The position numbers and the translations under genes are program-made. The notes below the pieces were generated by a model, which searched no databases, was not told where the DNA came from, and was given only the letters and a program-made list of their open reading frames with translations. From the NCBI GenBank assembly GCA_949298955.1, contig CASFYQ010000006.1, positions 47,473 to 111,472 of the forward strand: a stretch of 64,000 nucleotides of DNA. Reading direction: 5' to 3'. Every line of letters begins with the position of its first letter. The first letter of the stretch is position 1. Source of the stretch: an uncultured Bacteroidales bacterium. GTDB taxonomy: Bacteria > Bacteroidota > Bacteroidia > Bacteroidales > Barnesiellaceae. Below, one piece after another: positions 1-10,173 of the stretch.

Positions 1-2591
1 ATCCACATACCTATCGAGTAGGTGTTTTGTGTGTTGGGCAAGAACTCGGCCGGGATACGGAACATGTAGGGGTCTTCTACCTGCAAGCCGCGCGATACGG
101 TACCTTCGCCTTTCTTACCGGTATAGCTCAGGGTGACGGGCTCGCCGTTGTCGGTCAGCGTGATGTTGGTCTCCGAAGCGGTGAAATCTTCGATCGAGGG
201 GATAGCACCCGTGCTCTCGGGCGAGATTTGTACATAGCCGCGGTACATGAGCTCGGTCAAATCGCCCTTGGTAACCTTTACGTCGTAGTAGCCCTCTTCT
301 TCGAGCGAGGTCGTGAACGAACGTCCTCCATCTTGGAATGCGACAGCGTTACCGCCGGTAACTGCGTTGTAAATCTCCCAAGTCATGGGTTCTTCCTGGT
401 TGGGGTCGATGAGCGAGAGGGTGAACTCTTCGCCGGCTTTGATTACCGGTTTGTCGCATTGGATACCGTCGACCAGGGTCAGAGGGGTAGTCAGGTAGCT
501 GGTCCAGGTGATTTCGCTCTTGGTCTTTCCATCGGGAGCTACGGCACATACACCCACGCGGTAGTCGGTTACCTCGTTGTTGGTCGATACGGGAGCGCCC
601 ACTACATAGTGAGCCCACGACGAGGTGGTACCGCAGAGGATAGGTTCTTCGCCTTCGGCCTGTACATATACCTCGAAATACCAGGTGTCTACGTCTTCGT
701 TATAGACGGGGATAGAGGGATCGGCATCGTTTTTGGGCGATTCGCAGTCCCAGCTGAACTTGAAGTCGAGGGCGTTGTAGGTACGTTTCTTCAAGATGTT
801 TTCTTCGTCGGTGGTGATTTTCGGTTGAACCGGAGTGAATGTTTCGGTCGGGATAATCGCCATTTCGCCGATGAGGATTTCGTAAGTAGACGGTGTATTC
901 TCAAATTTGAGACCGATGAGAGCTACGTTGCCGTTCATGCCGATTTCGGAAGCTTTGGCCGAGATGGTGGTCCATTCGCCTTCCTTGGCACCGGTGATGT
1001 CGCAAGTGTGCAACGTGTTTTCGCTGCCTACGAACGACCAGAAGAGCTTCATGTGGGTATCGGTACCGTTTTTCAGTTTGATGGTCATCGAAACGGCATC
1101 GTCTTCCGATACGTTGAAGTTGGTCTTGAACAGGCGAACGTTCGATACGGTCGTGGCACCGTTGAATTTCAGGGCCGAACCTCCATACCAGGCATCGTCG
1201 AAAGTAAAGCCGCCCTCGATACCGTCTTCGGGTACGTTCTTGTTGTCGTCGGTAATCCACCAGCGCCAGGTAGGCAGATAGTCTTGTACACCTACGTTGA
1301 ACCATTTGTTGGGGAAAGTCACTTCACCTTTTTCGTAGAACGATTTACCGTTACCCAGGCAGAAGCGGGTTACGAAGGGGAGCTCTTGCAGCACGCTTCG
1401 TGCCGGCAAAAATTCGGCGATACCGTGGAATCGCTCCATGGCAGCTTCGCTCGAGCTGGTAATGCCGTTGGCTACGGCCGGACGTTTGGCCGGGTTGCGG
1501 TAACCGCCCGAGAATACCTGCTCTTGTTTTTCGAGGTAGCAGGCTTGTACGGCTTCGTCGCCCGAACCGAACTCCGACGAGTTCTGGTAAATCATGTTGG
1601 TGGTGTGGTTACCCCAGAAAGCGATAGACATTTTGGTGTTTTTCAGCGTCGTCCACGAGCCACGGCCCAGCCAGTTGCCCTGAATGTCATAACCGGCATA
1701 GAGGGTATAGGGGTTGGCTCCGATCTCTTCGGCAACCGATACCGACTGGCTGGCATAGCCGCTCCAGCTGTAATTGAGCATATACATATCGACCACTTGC
1801 TTGCCGTTTTTCCACAACCAGTCCGATTTGGATTTGTTGAAATCCGAGCCGAGGTTCATATAACCGTCGTTGGTGTTGGTTCCATACCAGTATACGTGGA
1901 ACTGCCAGTCAATCGACTCGGCATACTCGCGGCATTGCGAGAAGAAATCTTGCAGGTCCGAAGCATTGGGCACGGTACCCTCGGGGTTGATACCTACACC
2001 GTCGAGACCGTAGTAGCGCAGGAATTTCACGAATTTTTCAACCCATTTGAATTGTCCGCCGTCTTTCTCGACGAGCATATTCACACTATTGTTCGACTCG
2101 GTGTTGTCACCACCCCAAGAGTCGAAGAACACGAGACCGCCACTGTTGGCCACACCGTTGCGGTGGGTTACGTCGCTGTATGCTCCCGGCACGCGTACCC
2201 AGGGCAACGACCAGCCGCCTTGCGAGTCTACATAGGACCACATGCTGAAGTTATCGCCGTCGAACACATAGCGGGGCAGCGATTGCCAGTAGGTATCGGA
2301 GATACCCATGGGAGTCCACATACAGAATTTGCGATCCTGGGTCATGGTGGGATCTACCTGTGTGGCAGTGTTTACAAAGCGCTCTTTCATGGGAACGCGC
2401 GCGATGTAGAAATTCTCGTCTTCCGAGAGGGGAGTACCCGGTTCCCATTCTCTGAAATATTCGGAGAACGGTTTGGATTTTCCGTCATCGAAAGGCATCA
2501 CGTAAGAATCGTGTGTCGGCACGTTTTGGGCATAGCTTCCCACCACGGCGGCACAAGCGAACACGGAAAGTAGTAATTTCGGTGCTTTCAT
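1..2591 (-). CDS. GH85 endo-beta-N-acetylglucosaminidase, C-terminus cut by window edge
   Basis: Partial gene, 863 codons seen; the 3' end lies outside the window. Endo-glycosidases of this family cleave the chitobiose core (GlcNAc-GlcNAc) of N-glycans. A signal peptide covers about residues 1-22, ending SYAQ. The GH85 barrel spans roughly 85-400: WSYVDSQGG near 118, RVPGAYSDVTHRNGV near 131-145, FFDSWGG near 154, and YYGLDGVGINPEG at 193-205. The last holds the N-x-E pair typical of GH85 (N202, oxazoline-stabilizing; E204, acid/base). Beta-sandwich-like domains follow. It lies 106 bases downstream of a SusD-like gene, so it is probably the last known member of that PUL transcript; a GC-rich inverted repeat (2653-2686) sits in the gap. 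The ATG at 2591 is chosen because the signal peptide begins there. The family call rests on motifs read by eye. Confidence 0.85.
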   Translation of the reverse strand, partial: MKAPKLLLSVFACAAVVGSYAQNVPTHDSYVMPFDDGKSKPFSEYFREWEPGTPLSEDENFYIARVPMKERFVNTATQVDPTMTQDRKFCMWTPMGISDTYWQSLPRYVFDGDNFSMWSYVDSQGGWSLPWVRVPGAYSDVTHRNGVANSGGLVFFDSWGGDNTESNNSVNMLVEKDGGQFKWVEKFVKFLRYYGLDGVGINPEGTVPNASDLQDFFSQCREYAESIDWQFHVYWYGTNTNDGYMNLGSDFNKSKSDWLWKNGKQVVDMYMLNYSWSGYASQSVSVAEEIGANPYTLYAGYDIQGNWLGRGSWTTLKNTKMSIAFWGNHTTNMIYQNSSEFGSGDEAVQACYLEKQEQVFSGGYRNPAKRPAVANGITSSSEAAMERFHGIAEFLPARSVLQELPFVTRFCLGNGKSFYEKGEVTFPNKWFNVGVQDYLPTWRWWITDDNKNVPEDGIEGGFTFDDAWYGGSALKFNGATTVSNVRLFKTNFNVSEDDAVSMTIKLKNGTDTHMKLFWSFVGSENTLHTCDITGAKEGEWTTISAKASEIGMNGNVALIGLKFENTPSTYEILIGEMAIIPTETFTPVQPKITTDEENILKKRTYNALDFKFSWDCESPKNDADPSIPVYNEDVDTWYFEVYVQAEGEEPILCGTTSSWAHYVVGAPVSTNNEVTDYRVGVCAVAPDGKTKSEITWTSYLTTPLTLVDGIQCDKPVIKAGEEFTLSLIDPNQEEPMTWEIYNAVTGGNAVAFQDGGRSFTTSLEEEGYYDVKVTKGDLTELMYRGYVQISPESTGAIPSIEDFTASETNITLTDNGEPVTLSYTGKKGEGTVSRGLQVEDPYMFRIPAEFLPNTQNTYSIGMW

Positions 2592-2697
2592 GTTTTTGGT
2601 TTTTTAGTTAAATAATAGAATCTCAAAAAGTTGTTTTATTTGTGGTAGAATAGGAGAGACCGCAGCCGGTGAGCCGCAGCCTCTCCGTTGTTACAGA

Positions 2698-4398
2698 TTA
2701 GTTCCCGATAGCCTCGGTTTCCCAGCGGCGGTTGTCGCCCAGTCCGGCGGGGTCTTCAACGTCCCACCACAGGTAGGTACGCATCAGGTTGCCTCCGCCC
2801 AGAGCCTCGATACCCGATGTGTTGACATCTTGGGCAGCGGCGGCGTCGGTCATGTTCCAGGGGATACGGCGAATCATACGGCCGTTGCCGAGCGAGCCGT
2901 CACCGATGTCGTTGACGGGGAAGATGCGGGGATAGCCCGTGCGGCGCAGGTCGTTCCAGGCTTCGAGACCCATGGGGAACTGGGCCAGCCATTTCTGGGT
3001 GATGATTTTTTCGAGCTTCGTCTTGTTGTCGTCGCTGTTGTTGAGTTTCACACCCACGGTTATCAGACCGGCCTTGTTGTTGCGCTCGTTGTGCGGGTCG
3101 ACATAGTCGATTGAGGTATCGGCCGATTCGAGGTTCCAATAGTCTTTGAACTCCTGGTCGGTCTGTGCAATGCTATAGTCGCTGAACATGGCGGCTACAC
3201 CTCTCAGATAGCTCGTCGAGAGCGAACCTCCGATGTTCCAGCGCAGAGCGGCTTCGGCTTGGAGGAAATAACGCTCGGAGAGCTTGAAGATGGCCAGCGG
3301 GAAGTTGGCGAATGCACTCGATACGCCCGAGTATTTGGTGTATTGGTTGTTGTCGTCGCGCGGAGTAAGCTGTATACCGGCCGGCACACCCACGATATCG
3401 CTACCTGTGGCCATGGTCACTTCGCCATTTTCGTTGCGGATATCGCCGCTGTTCTTGTCGAAAATCTTGTCCATGAAGGGGACTTTGAGCCGCTTCATGA
3501 TGTTTTCGCACGAGGCGTTTACACGGGTGTCGTTCCACAAAATCGAGATGAAGGCCAGCGGGTGGTTGGTACCGTTGATGGCCATCGTATTGTATTCGAT
3601 GTTCTTCTCGATGAGACCGTCGTTGATAGCGGCTTCGGCTTCGGCTTTGGCCCGGTCGGGGTCGACGTTGCTCATGCGCATGGCCATACGCAGACGGATT
3701 GTGTTGGAGAATTGACGCCAGGTTTCTACGCTACCGCATATCTTGTCGTATTGAGCCAGAATCGCATTGATGGAATCCTGATGCTCCTTCGGGGTGTTGT
3801 TGAAATCTTTCAGAATTTGACCGGCATCTTTGAGGTTGACAAAGAGCGAGTCGTAAATCTGATCCATGGGCTCGTAGGTTACGGGCGGCTCCTGTACGTC
3901 GTTCTTGTAGTCGGTCCAGGGGAAGGGGCCGTAGATGTCGGAGAGCTCGAGAGCCGAGAAACAGTACATGATGTTACACATGGCTCCGATTTCTTTCAGA
4001 TTGAGCTGTGAGGCCGACCGCATAACGGGCAGAGCGGCTTGGGCTACCAGGAAGAAGCTGGCTTTGGGGCCGTCGCAATAATCGGCAAAATAGCGGTAGG
4101 TCGAGGGCAGGTTACCGCTGAAATTCTGGGTACCGGCCATGTAACCGGCATAGTTGTCGATGTGGATATTGAACTGCACTTGATAGATGTGAGCTCCGTT
4201 TGCGGCACCCACGTCGTGCATTTTCTCCTGGGCCGTCAGGAACATACCGGCGGCTTGTTCGTAGGTCTCGGCAGTGGAGAGGTCGCCCGAACCCACTTCG
4301 ATATTCGAGTTGAGGTCGTCGAGCAGAGGGTCGCCGCAACCTGTCATGATGAGGGCAGCGGCCAAAGCAAATACGGTTGAATATACTGTTTTTTTCAT
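2698..4398 (-). CDS. SusD-like outer-membrane nutrient-binding lipoprotein
   Basis: A 566-residue surface lipoprotein that partners with the SusC-type channel encoded just upstream and binds the glycan before import. The signal peptide ends in a lipobox (LIMTGC, C21). The body has the helical SusD-type sequence, including AMRMSNVDPDRAKAEAEAAI near 240 and a C-terminal NDLRRTGYPR stretch, most like the SusD-like group related to Pfam PF12771. An upstream in-frame ATG at 4413 overlaps the SusC stop codon. The ATG at 4398 is preferred because it puts a classical MKK n-region at the start of the signal peptide and has AAAGG ten bases upstream. The ligand is inferred as a host-type N-glycan only from the adjacent GH85. 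Confidence 0.92.
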   Translation of the reverse strand: MKKTVYSTVFALAAALIMTGCGDPLLDDLNSNIEVGSGDLSTAETYEQAAGMFLTAQEKMHDVGAANGAHIYQVQFNIHIDNYAGYMAGTQNFSGNLPSTYRYFADYCDGPKASFFLVAQAALPVMRSASQLNLKEIGAMCNIMYCFSALELSDIYGPFPWTDYKNDVQEPPVTYEPMDQIYDSLFVNLKDAGQILKDFNNTPKEHQDSINAILAQYDKICGSVETWRQFSNTIRLRMAMRMSNVDPDRAKAEAEAAINDGLIEKNIEYNTMAINGTNHPLAFISILWNDTRVNASCENIMKRLKVPFMDKIFDKNSGDIRNENGEVTMATGSDIVGVPAGIQLTPRDDNNQYTKYSGVSSAFANFPLAIFKLSERYFLQAEAALRWNIGGSLSTSYLRGVAAMFSDYSIAQTDQEFKDYWNLESADTSIDYVDPHNERNNKAGLITVGVKLNNSDDNKTKLEKIITQKWLAQFPMGLEAWNDLRRTGYPRIFPVNDIGDGSLGNGRMIRRIPWNMTDAAAAQDVNTSGIEALGGGNLMRTYLWWDVEDPAGLGDNRRWETEAIGN

Positions 4399-4412
4399 GA
4401 TGTTACCTTTCA

Positions 4413-7400
4413 TTAGAATGATGCTTTAAGTGAGATACCGAATGAGCGGGTCGTCGGCATGCTGAAAATATCGACGTTACCCAGGGCATTTTGTGTACTC
4501 AACGACGTATCGGGGTCGATGGGAGCGTCGAGGTAGAGGAAGAAGAGGTTACGGGCGTTGGCCGAAACCGTGAGGTTCTTGCTCGGGCCGAAGAGGTTGC
4601 GGAACGTATAGGCCAGCGAGATTTCGCGCAGACGGAAATTGGTGGCGTCGTATACATAGTTGCGACCTACGGGCGAACCGCCGCCGATGGTCTGGTAGTA
4701 TTGGTCTACGGGTACCAGCTGGTCGGTGCCGGGGATATACATGGCGGGCTTGGTTACAGCGCCGTCGGCCGAGGTCCAGTAGAGGTTGTTGGCTACGGCA
4801 TAGTCGCGGGCGTCGGCCGTGCGTTGCGAGGTACCGAAATAGTCGAGGTAAGCCTCGGTGAAGGAGATGACTTTACCGCCCACTTTACCGTCGATGAGGA
4901 AATAGAACGAGAAATCCTTGTAGTTGAAGGTGTTGGCCCAACCCAGGGTGTGCTTGGCATTCATGTTGCCCAGGTATTCGGTAGCCTGTCCGTTGAGTTT
5001 GAACGGAGCACCCGTGTTCGGGTCGATTACGATTTCGCCCGTTATATCGTCGCGCATGAAATCTACGGCATAGAGGTCGCCATAGGAGCCGCCTTCTTCG
5101 AATTTGATTTTCAGACCGCTGAGGTTACCCATGTCGATTTCGTGGATATATTTCTGTCCGTTCTGTTTGCGGGCTACGGTGAGAATCTTGTTGTCGTTGT
5201 AGGCGTAGTTGAAATTGGTAATCCAGCTGAAATCGTTGTTGGGGGCAAAGATATACGATGCTGTCAACTCGATACCTTGGTTGCGCACTTTACCACCGTT
5301 GATGTAGATTTCTTTACCGGCGGCGCCTTCGTATTTCATGAACTGGTTTTTCATGATGGCGTTGTAGTAGGTGGCTTGCAAGGAGATGGAGCGGTCGAGG
5401 AGGCTGATGTCGAATCCGGCCTCGAACGACTGGGTCGTCTCGGGTTTGGGATCCTTGAAATTGATGATGGCACTGCTGATGTATGCACCGGTGGCCGGGT
5501 TGCGCGAAGCCGAAGCCAGGAACAGGTTGTTGGGAATCGAGTTACCTACCTCGGAGTAGGAGGCGCGGAGTTTCAATTCGTTGATTTGCTCGGGCAAGGT
5601 GAGCAGCTTGTTCATTTGTGCCGAGGCACCGGCCGAATAGTAGGCAAAGTGGGGATCCATGTCGCGGAACTGCGTGAAGGCGCGGTACCAGTCGTCGCGG
5701 TAGCTACCCTCGATGGTTACCTTGTCTTGCCAGGTTACCTGAGCGGTGGCGAAGATGGCGCGTTCCCAGTTTTTGGTGGTGAGGCCACCGTAGTTCTCGC
5801 TGCTGTTGAGATAGATGTCGGAGAGCACGAACTGGTTGCACGAGAGGTCTTCGGTATAGGGGGCACCCGACTTGGCGATGGGCGTAATCATCCATTGGTC
5901 ATACGACGAGTTCATCATGCTACCGCCGGCATTGACACCGATGGTGAAATCTTGTATCTGCTTGTTGTAGCTCAACATGAAATCGCCGTAGAAATCGCTC
6001 GATTTGGTGTGGTCGAGAATGAGGCGACCGCGGTCGATCATCTCGGCGTTACCCCAAGTCGTGGCATATTGACGGTTCTCGTCGTTGCGCTCGTTGTAGT
6101 CGTATTTGATACGGGCTTGCAGGTTGAGGTCGGGGATAATCTGCCAGTTGGCGGTGATGCTGCCGAAGGTGCGGTTGATAACCTCTTCGCTGGTCATGCG
6201 GTTGATCAGCCACCAGGGGTTGTTGAGGTTGATGGCGTCGCTGTACCACACTTGCTTGCCGTAGGTGGCGTCGGAGAGGGTCGAGGTTTTTCCCGATTGG
6301 ATAACCGAGATGGGCAGACCGTCGGATCCGGTTTGCGATACGATGTAGCTGTAAGCATTGGATTGCCAGGTAGCACTGGGATCGTAGTAGTTCTTGCGAT
6401 ACCAGTTCATATCGAGGTTACGCGGCGAGGTGTAGAGTTGGTAGATGGGGTTGAAGAAGGTACCGCCGGAGGGACGGTTTTTGGTCTTCTGGTTGATGTA
6501 GTTGGCCGAGATGTCGATTTTGAGTTTGTCCTTGAAGAACGAGAAGCTCTGACGCAAGGAGACATTGTGACGCTCGAACTTGTTGGTCTCGACGATACCG
6601 TTGGCCGTTGTATTTCCGTAGGAGAAATAGGTTTGTGCTACTTTCGTACCGCCGCTCAGCGAAATCGAGTTGTTGAAATTGGTACCCAGCTGATAGAAAT
6701 CGCTGATGTTGTAGGCGTTGCGGGTGAGGTGATAGGGCGAGTAGGCGGTATCGTAATACTCGTTGCCGAGGGTGTTCATGCGTTGTCCCCAGCTGTTGGA
6801 GTTCATCGAGAATCCGTTTTCGGCCGAGCCCGACATTTGTGCGCCGTACACGCTTTGTATTTTGGGCAATTTGAGCGGGGTTTCGAAGGTGGTGCTGCTC
6901 GACACGTCGATGCGGATTTGACCCTCTTTACCTTTCTTGGTGGTAATCATAAGTACACCGTTCGAAGCGGCACTACCGTACAGGGCAGCCGAGTTGGCGC
7001 CTTTCAGCACGGTAATCGACTCGATGTCGTCGGGGTTGAGTTGCGAGAGAGCGTCGCTACCCTCTTTCGAACCGTCGACCATCATGGTGGCACCGCCGCC
7101 GTCCATATCCATCTGTCCGGCTACATTGTTTTGCATGGGCACACCGTCGATAACGATAAGGGGCGAGTTGTTACCCAGCATGGAGGCGTTACCACGCAAC
7201 AGGATTTTCGAGGCACCGCCGGCACCACCCGAGTTGGGCGTGATGACCAAACCGGCGCTCTTGCCTTGCAGCGAGTTGATGAGGTTGGCCTCTTTGGCAC
7301 GGGTCAGCTCGTCGCCGCCTACGGTTTGGGTCGAGTAGGAAAGGGTCTCTTCCTTACGGGCAATACCCATGGCGGTAACGACAACCTCGTCGAGCAGCTT

Positions 7401-7997
7401 GGTGTTGTCTTGCATCACGACATTGATTTTGTCTTTGCCGTTGATGGATTGTTTCATTGTTTGATAGCCGATGTAGGAAAATTCCAGCTCGTTGCTTCCG
7501 GCCGGAACCTTAATCGAGTAGTTACCGTCGATATCGGTGGCGGTGGCTACGTTTGTGCCGGTTACCTTTACCGTCAAGCCGATGAGGCTTTCGCCCGAGG
7601 CGTCGGTCACGTTACCGGTTACGATTCGCGTGTCGCCGGTACTTTGAGCGGCAGCTGTTCCTTTGGCGGCTTTGGGTTGCTCTTGGGCAGCGCTTCTTTT
7701 CGACAGCATGATGTTGGGATTCTGTATCGAATAGGATACATCGGTTCCCTTGAACATGATGTCGAGAATCTCGCCGACGGTTTTGTCTTTAACGTTAAGA
7801 TTTACTTTCCGCTGAGTGTCTACTTGTGTGTTGATGACAAAGAGACATTTCGCTTCTTTCTCAATTTTTTTGAGAACCTCTTCTACCGGAGTATTCACTT
7901 CGGTTAGAGAAATGCGTGAATACGCATCGGCACTGGCTTCGAATGCGCAAGTCAGTGCAAAAGCCATAATAAGAGCTTTTAAACTTTTTCTGTACAT
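4413..7997 (-). CDS. SusC-like TonB-dependent transporter with STN signalling domain
   Basis: An 1194-residue outer-membrane beta-barrel that imports oligosaccharides using TonB energy. Order of domains: signal peptide (1-24), STN domain (about 27-100, starting SRISLTEVNTPVEEVLKKI), carboxypeptidase-regulatory-like domain (about 126-205), plug (about 212-340, with EVVVTAMG and IDGVPMQN), then the barrel ending in a C-terminal phenylalanine (SLKASF). The STN domain is absent from ordinary SusC proteins. It marks transporters that signal to a FecR-type anti-sigma factor when substrate binds. The two genes immediately upstream encode exactly such a FecR and an ECF sigma factor, so this is a trans-envelope signalling transporter, as described for host-glycan PULs of Bacteroides thetaiotaomicron. 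Confidence 0.95.
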   Translation of the reverse strand: MYRKSLKALIMAFALTCAFEASADAYSRISLTEVNTPVEEVLKKIEKEAKCLFVINTQVDTQRKVNLNVKDKTVGEILDIMFKGTDVSYSIQNPNIMLSKRSAAQEQPKAAKGTAAAQSTGDTRIVTGNVTDASGESLIGLTVKVTGTNVATATDIDGNYSIKVPAGSNELEFSYIGYQTMKQSINGKDKINVVMQDNTKLLDEVVVTAMGIARKEETLSYSTQTVGGDELTRAKEANLINSLQGKSAGLVITPNSGGAGGASKILLRGNASMLGNNSPLIVIDGVPMQNNVAGQMDMDGGGATMMVDGSKEGSDALSQLNPDDIESITVLKGANSAALYGSAASNGVLMITTKKGKEGQIRIDVSSSTTFETPLKLPKIQSVYGAQMSGSAENGFSMNSNSWGQRMNTLGNEYYDTAYSPYHLTRNAYNISDFYQLGTNFNNSISLSGGTKVAQTYFSYGNTTANGIVETNKFERHNVSLRQSFSFFKDKLKIDISANYINQKTKNRPSGGTFFNPIYQLYTSPRNLDMNWYRKNYYDPSATWQSNAYSYIVSQTGSDGLPISVIQSGKTSTLSDATYGKQVWYSDAINLNNPWWLINRMTSEEVINRTFGSITANWQIIPDLNLQARIKYDYNERNDENRQYATTWGNAEMIDRGRLILDHTKSSDFYGDFMLSYNKQIQDFTIGVNAGGSMMNSSYDQWMITPIAKSGAPYTEDLSCNQFVLSDIYLNSSENYGGLTTKNWERAIFATAQVTWQDKVTIEGSYRDDWYRAFTQFRDMDPHFAYYSAGASAQMNKLLTLPEQINELKLRASYSEVGNSIPNNLFLASASRNPATGAYISSAIINFKDPKPETTQSFEAGFDISLLDRSISLQATYYNAIMKNQFMKYEGAAGKEIYINGGKVRNQGIELTASYIFAPNNDFSWITNFNYAYNDNKILTVARKQNGQKYIHEIDMGNLSGLKIKFEEGGSYGDLYAVDFMRDDITGEIVIDPNTGAPFKLNGQATEYLGNMNAKHTLGWANTFNYKDFSFYFLIDGKVGGKVISFTEAYLDYFGTSQRTADARDYAVANNLYWTSADGAVTKPAMYIPGTDQLVPVDQYYQTIGGGSPVGRNYVYDATNFRLREISLAYTFRNLFGPSKNLTVSANARNLFFLYLDAPIDPDTSLSTQNALGNVDIFSMPTTRSFGISLKASF

Positions 7998-8098
7998 ACG
8001 TGTGTTTATGGGTATTCAACAGGTTTGAATAAAAAAATACTTTGTTTTAGCGTGTTGGTATTAAAATAATGGTTCTACTTTGTCATAGGCATGAAAGG

Positions 8099-9031
8099 TT
8101 ATTTATGTTTTGCTGTTATTAAAATGGTATTGAACTCTTTGTTCCACTTGAAATCGAAATCAAAGTCGTGTTGCAGGGCTTGCAATGCGTGTTGCACACC
8201 GTTGTAGCGATAGAATTTGCCGGTGTAGCGCTCGGTGCTTTTGATTTCTTGGTCGATACTTATTTTTACGCCGAAGCATTTTTCAAAGCCTTCCATCAGC
8301 TCGTCGAATGGCTTGTCTTTGAAATAGTAGATGCCGTTTTTCCACAATTCGGTTTCGAGCGAGCGGATAACCGATTGCTTAAATTCCCCGTCTTTGAACT
8401 GGGCCCGATATCCTGGTTTGAGTGTGGCGCTTTTGTCGCCCGACGATATTTTTACCGACCCTTCGATAAGGGAAACCATAAAGTCTTTCTCTTCGCTGTT
8501 CGACGACAGGTAGAACTTGGTTCCCAACACTTTTACCTGCCCGTTGGGGGTGTTGATGATAAAGGGGCGCCAGCGGTTGTGCGCTACTTCGAGATAGGCT
8601 TCGCCTTCGATTTCGATACTGCGTTGCAGCCCCAGGAACGACGACGGATATTTGATGGTCGACTCGGCGTTGAGCCATACTTTGGTGCCGTCGGGCAGGA
8701 GCAGGGTGTTGCTGTTGCCGGCGGGCACGGACAGCGAGTAGATGGGGACGATGCGGTCGCCCATCGTGAAGCAGAAAGAGCCGAAGGCCACGGCCAGCAG
8801 CAAAATGACTACCGAGGCAATGCGCAGCAGTTGTATGCGGTAGTGGCGGCGAAAATCGTATTGGGTGTGCCGGATAGAGTCGGTCGACAATAAAAGAGCA
8901 TTATATATGTTGCGTTCCCGACAAAATTCTTTCAGGTTCTCGGGCGAAGCCTGAACCCAGGCCACAACCTCCTTGCGTTCCTCTTCGGTGGCACAGTTAT
9001 TGAAATATTTATATAATGTCTCTATTTTCAT
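8099..9031 (-). CDS. FecR-family anti-sigma factor
   Basis: A 310-residue inner-membrane regulator. The cytoplasmic N-terminus (1-65) would hold the sigma factor. A single transmembrane helix lies at about 69-90. The periplasmic FecR domain is at about 100-200 (SVPAGNSNTLLLPDGTKVWLN, then EGEAYLEVAH), followed by a C-terminal DUF4974-like domain (about 240-308, starting YYFKDKPFDELMEGF). It lies between the ECF sigma gene (150 bases upstream) and the STN-containing SusC (101 bases downstream), the usual order for this cascade. By family knowledge the STN domain of the loaded transporter contacts the periplasmic part and releases the sigma factor. Confidence 0.95.
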   Translation of the reverse strand: MKIETLYKYFNNCATEEERKEVVAWVQASPENLKEFCRERNIYNALLLSTDSIRHTQYDFRRHYRIQLLRIASVVILLLAVAFGSFCFTMGDRIVPIYSLSVPAGNSNTLLLPDGTKVWLNAESTIKYPSSFLGLQRSIEIEGEAYLEVAHNRWRPFIINTPNGQVKVLGTKFYLSSNSEEKDFMVSLIEGSVKISSGDKSATLKPGYRAQFKDGEFKQSVIRSLETELWKNGIYYFKDKPFDELMEGFEKCFGVKISIDQEIKSTERYTGKFYRYNGVQHALQALQHDFDFDFKWNKEFNTILITAKHK

Positions 9032-9180
9032 ACATTATATAAACCTGATAGATGTTGGAATCCCTAGTGATAAAATAAAGTTTTTTGATAAAAAGTATTT
9101 TAGACAGGTTTAAACAGGGTTAAATATGAGGCTCCTTTGCGATGGACACGAGTTGTTTTTTGTGTTTTCGTTTTTGGCTC

Positions 9181-9723
9181 TTAGAGGTAGTCTTTCAGAT
9201 TTTTGCGCAGCATGTTCAGACTTTTTGAAATGTGAAACTCCACGCCTTTCACCGATATGCCGAAATTCTCGGCGATGGCCTTGTAGCTTTTTTGTTCGAT
9301 ATATCTTTCGTAGAAAATTTCACGGGTGCGGTTGGGCAGGGCTTCGATGGTTTCGTTTACGATGGTTTCGATTTCGTTGGTGAAGAGGGCCGAGGGGTCG
9401 CAATCTTTTAGTGAAGATATGTTGAGTTCGATTTCGCCGATGAGGTGCTGGTACAGCTCGTCGTTTTTTTTCAGGAGATTTTTGCGCTCTTCGAGCATAT
9501 CGATGCATCGGTTGCGGATAATGGTGAAGATGTATCCCTTTATGTTGGTGGCCCGGAAGGTTTCCTTGTCTTTGTTCTCCCAATATTGGATATAAGCTTC
9601 CATGACTACGTCTTCGGCGTCTTGCATATTGCCCAGATAGGAGTATGCAAATTGGATAAATCCATTTTTAGAGCTCCTAAAAATGGTGGTAAAATCGTTG
9701 TTGTCGTGCGTAATCGGTGCCAT
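9181..9723 (-). CDS. ECF-type RNA polymerase sigma-70 factor
   Basis: A 180-residue two-domain sigma factor. Region 2 covers about 14-82 (FIQFAYSYLGNMQDAEDVVMEAY, then GYIFTIIRNRCIDMLEERK). Region 4 covers about 120-176 (LPNRTREIFYERYIEQKSYKAIAENFGISV, the helix-turn-helix). It is the first gene of the minus-strand string sigma, anti-sigma, STN-SusC, SusD, GH85, and is expected to drive the PUL once released from the FecR protein. I found no exact TAnnTTTG element in front of it. Confidence 0.95.
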   Translation of the reverse strand: MAPITHDNNDFTTIFRSSKNGFIQFAYSYLGNMQDAEDVVMEAYIQYWENKDKETFRATNIKGYIFTIIRNRCIDMLEERKNLLKKNDELYQHLIGEIELNISSLKDCDPSALFTNEIETIVNETIEALPNRTREIFYERYIEQKSYKAIAENFGISVKGVEFHISKSLNMLRKNLKDYL

Positions 9724-10173
9724 TCAACATTGAAATAATCAAAATCAATACACCTCTTGAAAGGGTATTAAGTATCGACTTGTGCTTTTCGTGTTTTCTT
9801 TCGCAATGATATTTAGATTGTTAAACGTGCCTCTCTGAAAGAAAATACGGTGCTAATATAATAATATTATAAGATAAAAAAGAAAAGCGTGTGAAAAAAA
9901 TTTTTTTTTCAAAAAAGTTCAATAAATCGGCTGTCGGTGGGGAGTTGAGGCGTAACAAAGACAAACACGGCCATTATTGGGCATTGACCACGAAGGGTAG
10001 AGAAACGGGGTAGAGTGATTCGGGTGTCGGCCGAAGGTTTGTCCGAGAAACCGCGTCGTCGGAGGGAAAAGAGTTGTGCGATTCTCTAAAAAGAAATTTC
10101 AAGTACATTCTGTTATAATCGCACAAATTATATAATTTGTTGAGGCGAAAATATGAGAGGGAAGAGACTCCCA
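9724..10173. other. Intergenic region between ECF sigma gene and dnaK terminator
   Basis: About 450 bases with no convincing gene. It holds the upstream region of the sigma gene and a very AT-rich stretch (about 9855-9925) with long A and T runs. No exact TAnnTTTG element or repeat was recognised on the minus strand. Short ORFs here lack any recognisable protein features. Confidence 0.6.

Noticed and set aside
27..2573. 848-residue open frame on the plus strand opposite the GH85 gene
   Set aside because: It is antisense to a clear GH85 with signal peptide and catalytic motif. Such mirror frames arise from the codon use of this genome, and the translated product has no recognisable domain.
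4491..7907. 1138-residue open frame on the plus strand opposite the STN-SusC gene
   Set aside because: Same mirror-frame effect, rich in Val, Gly and Phe with no domain. The minus strand encodes an intact SusC.
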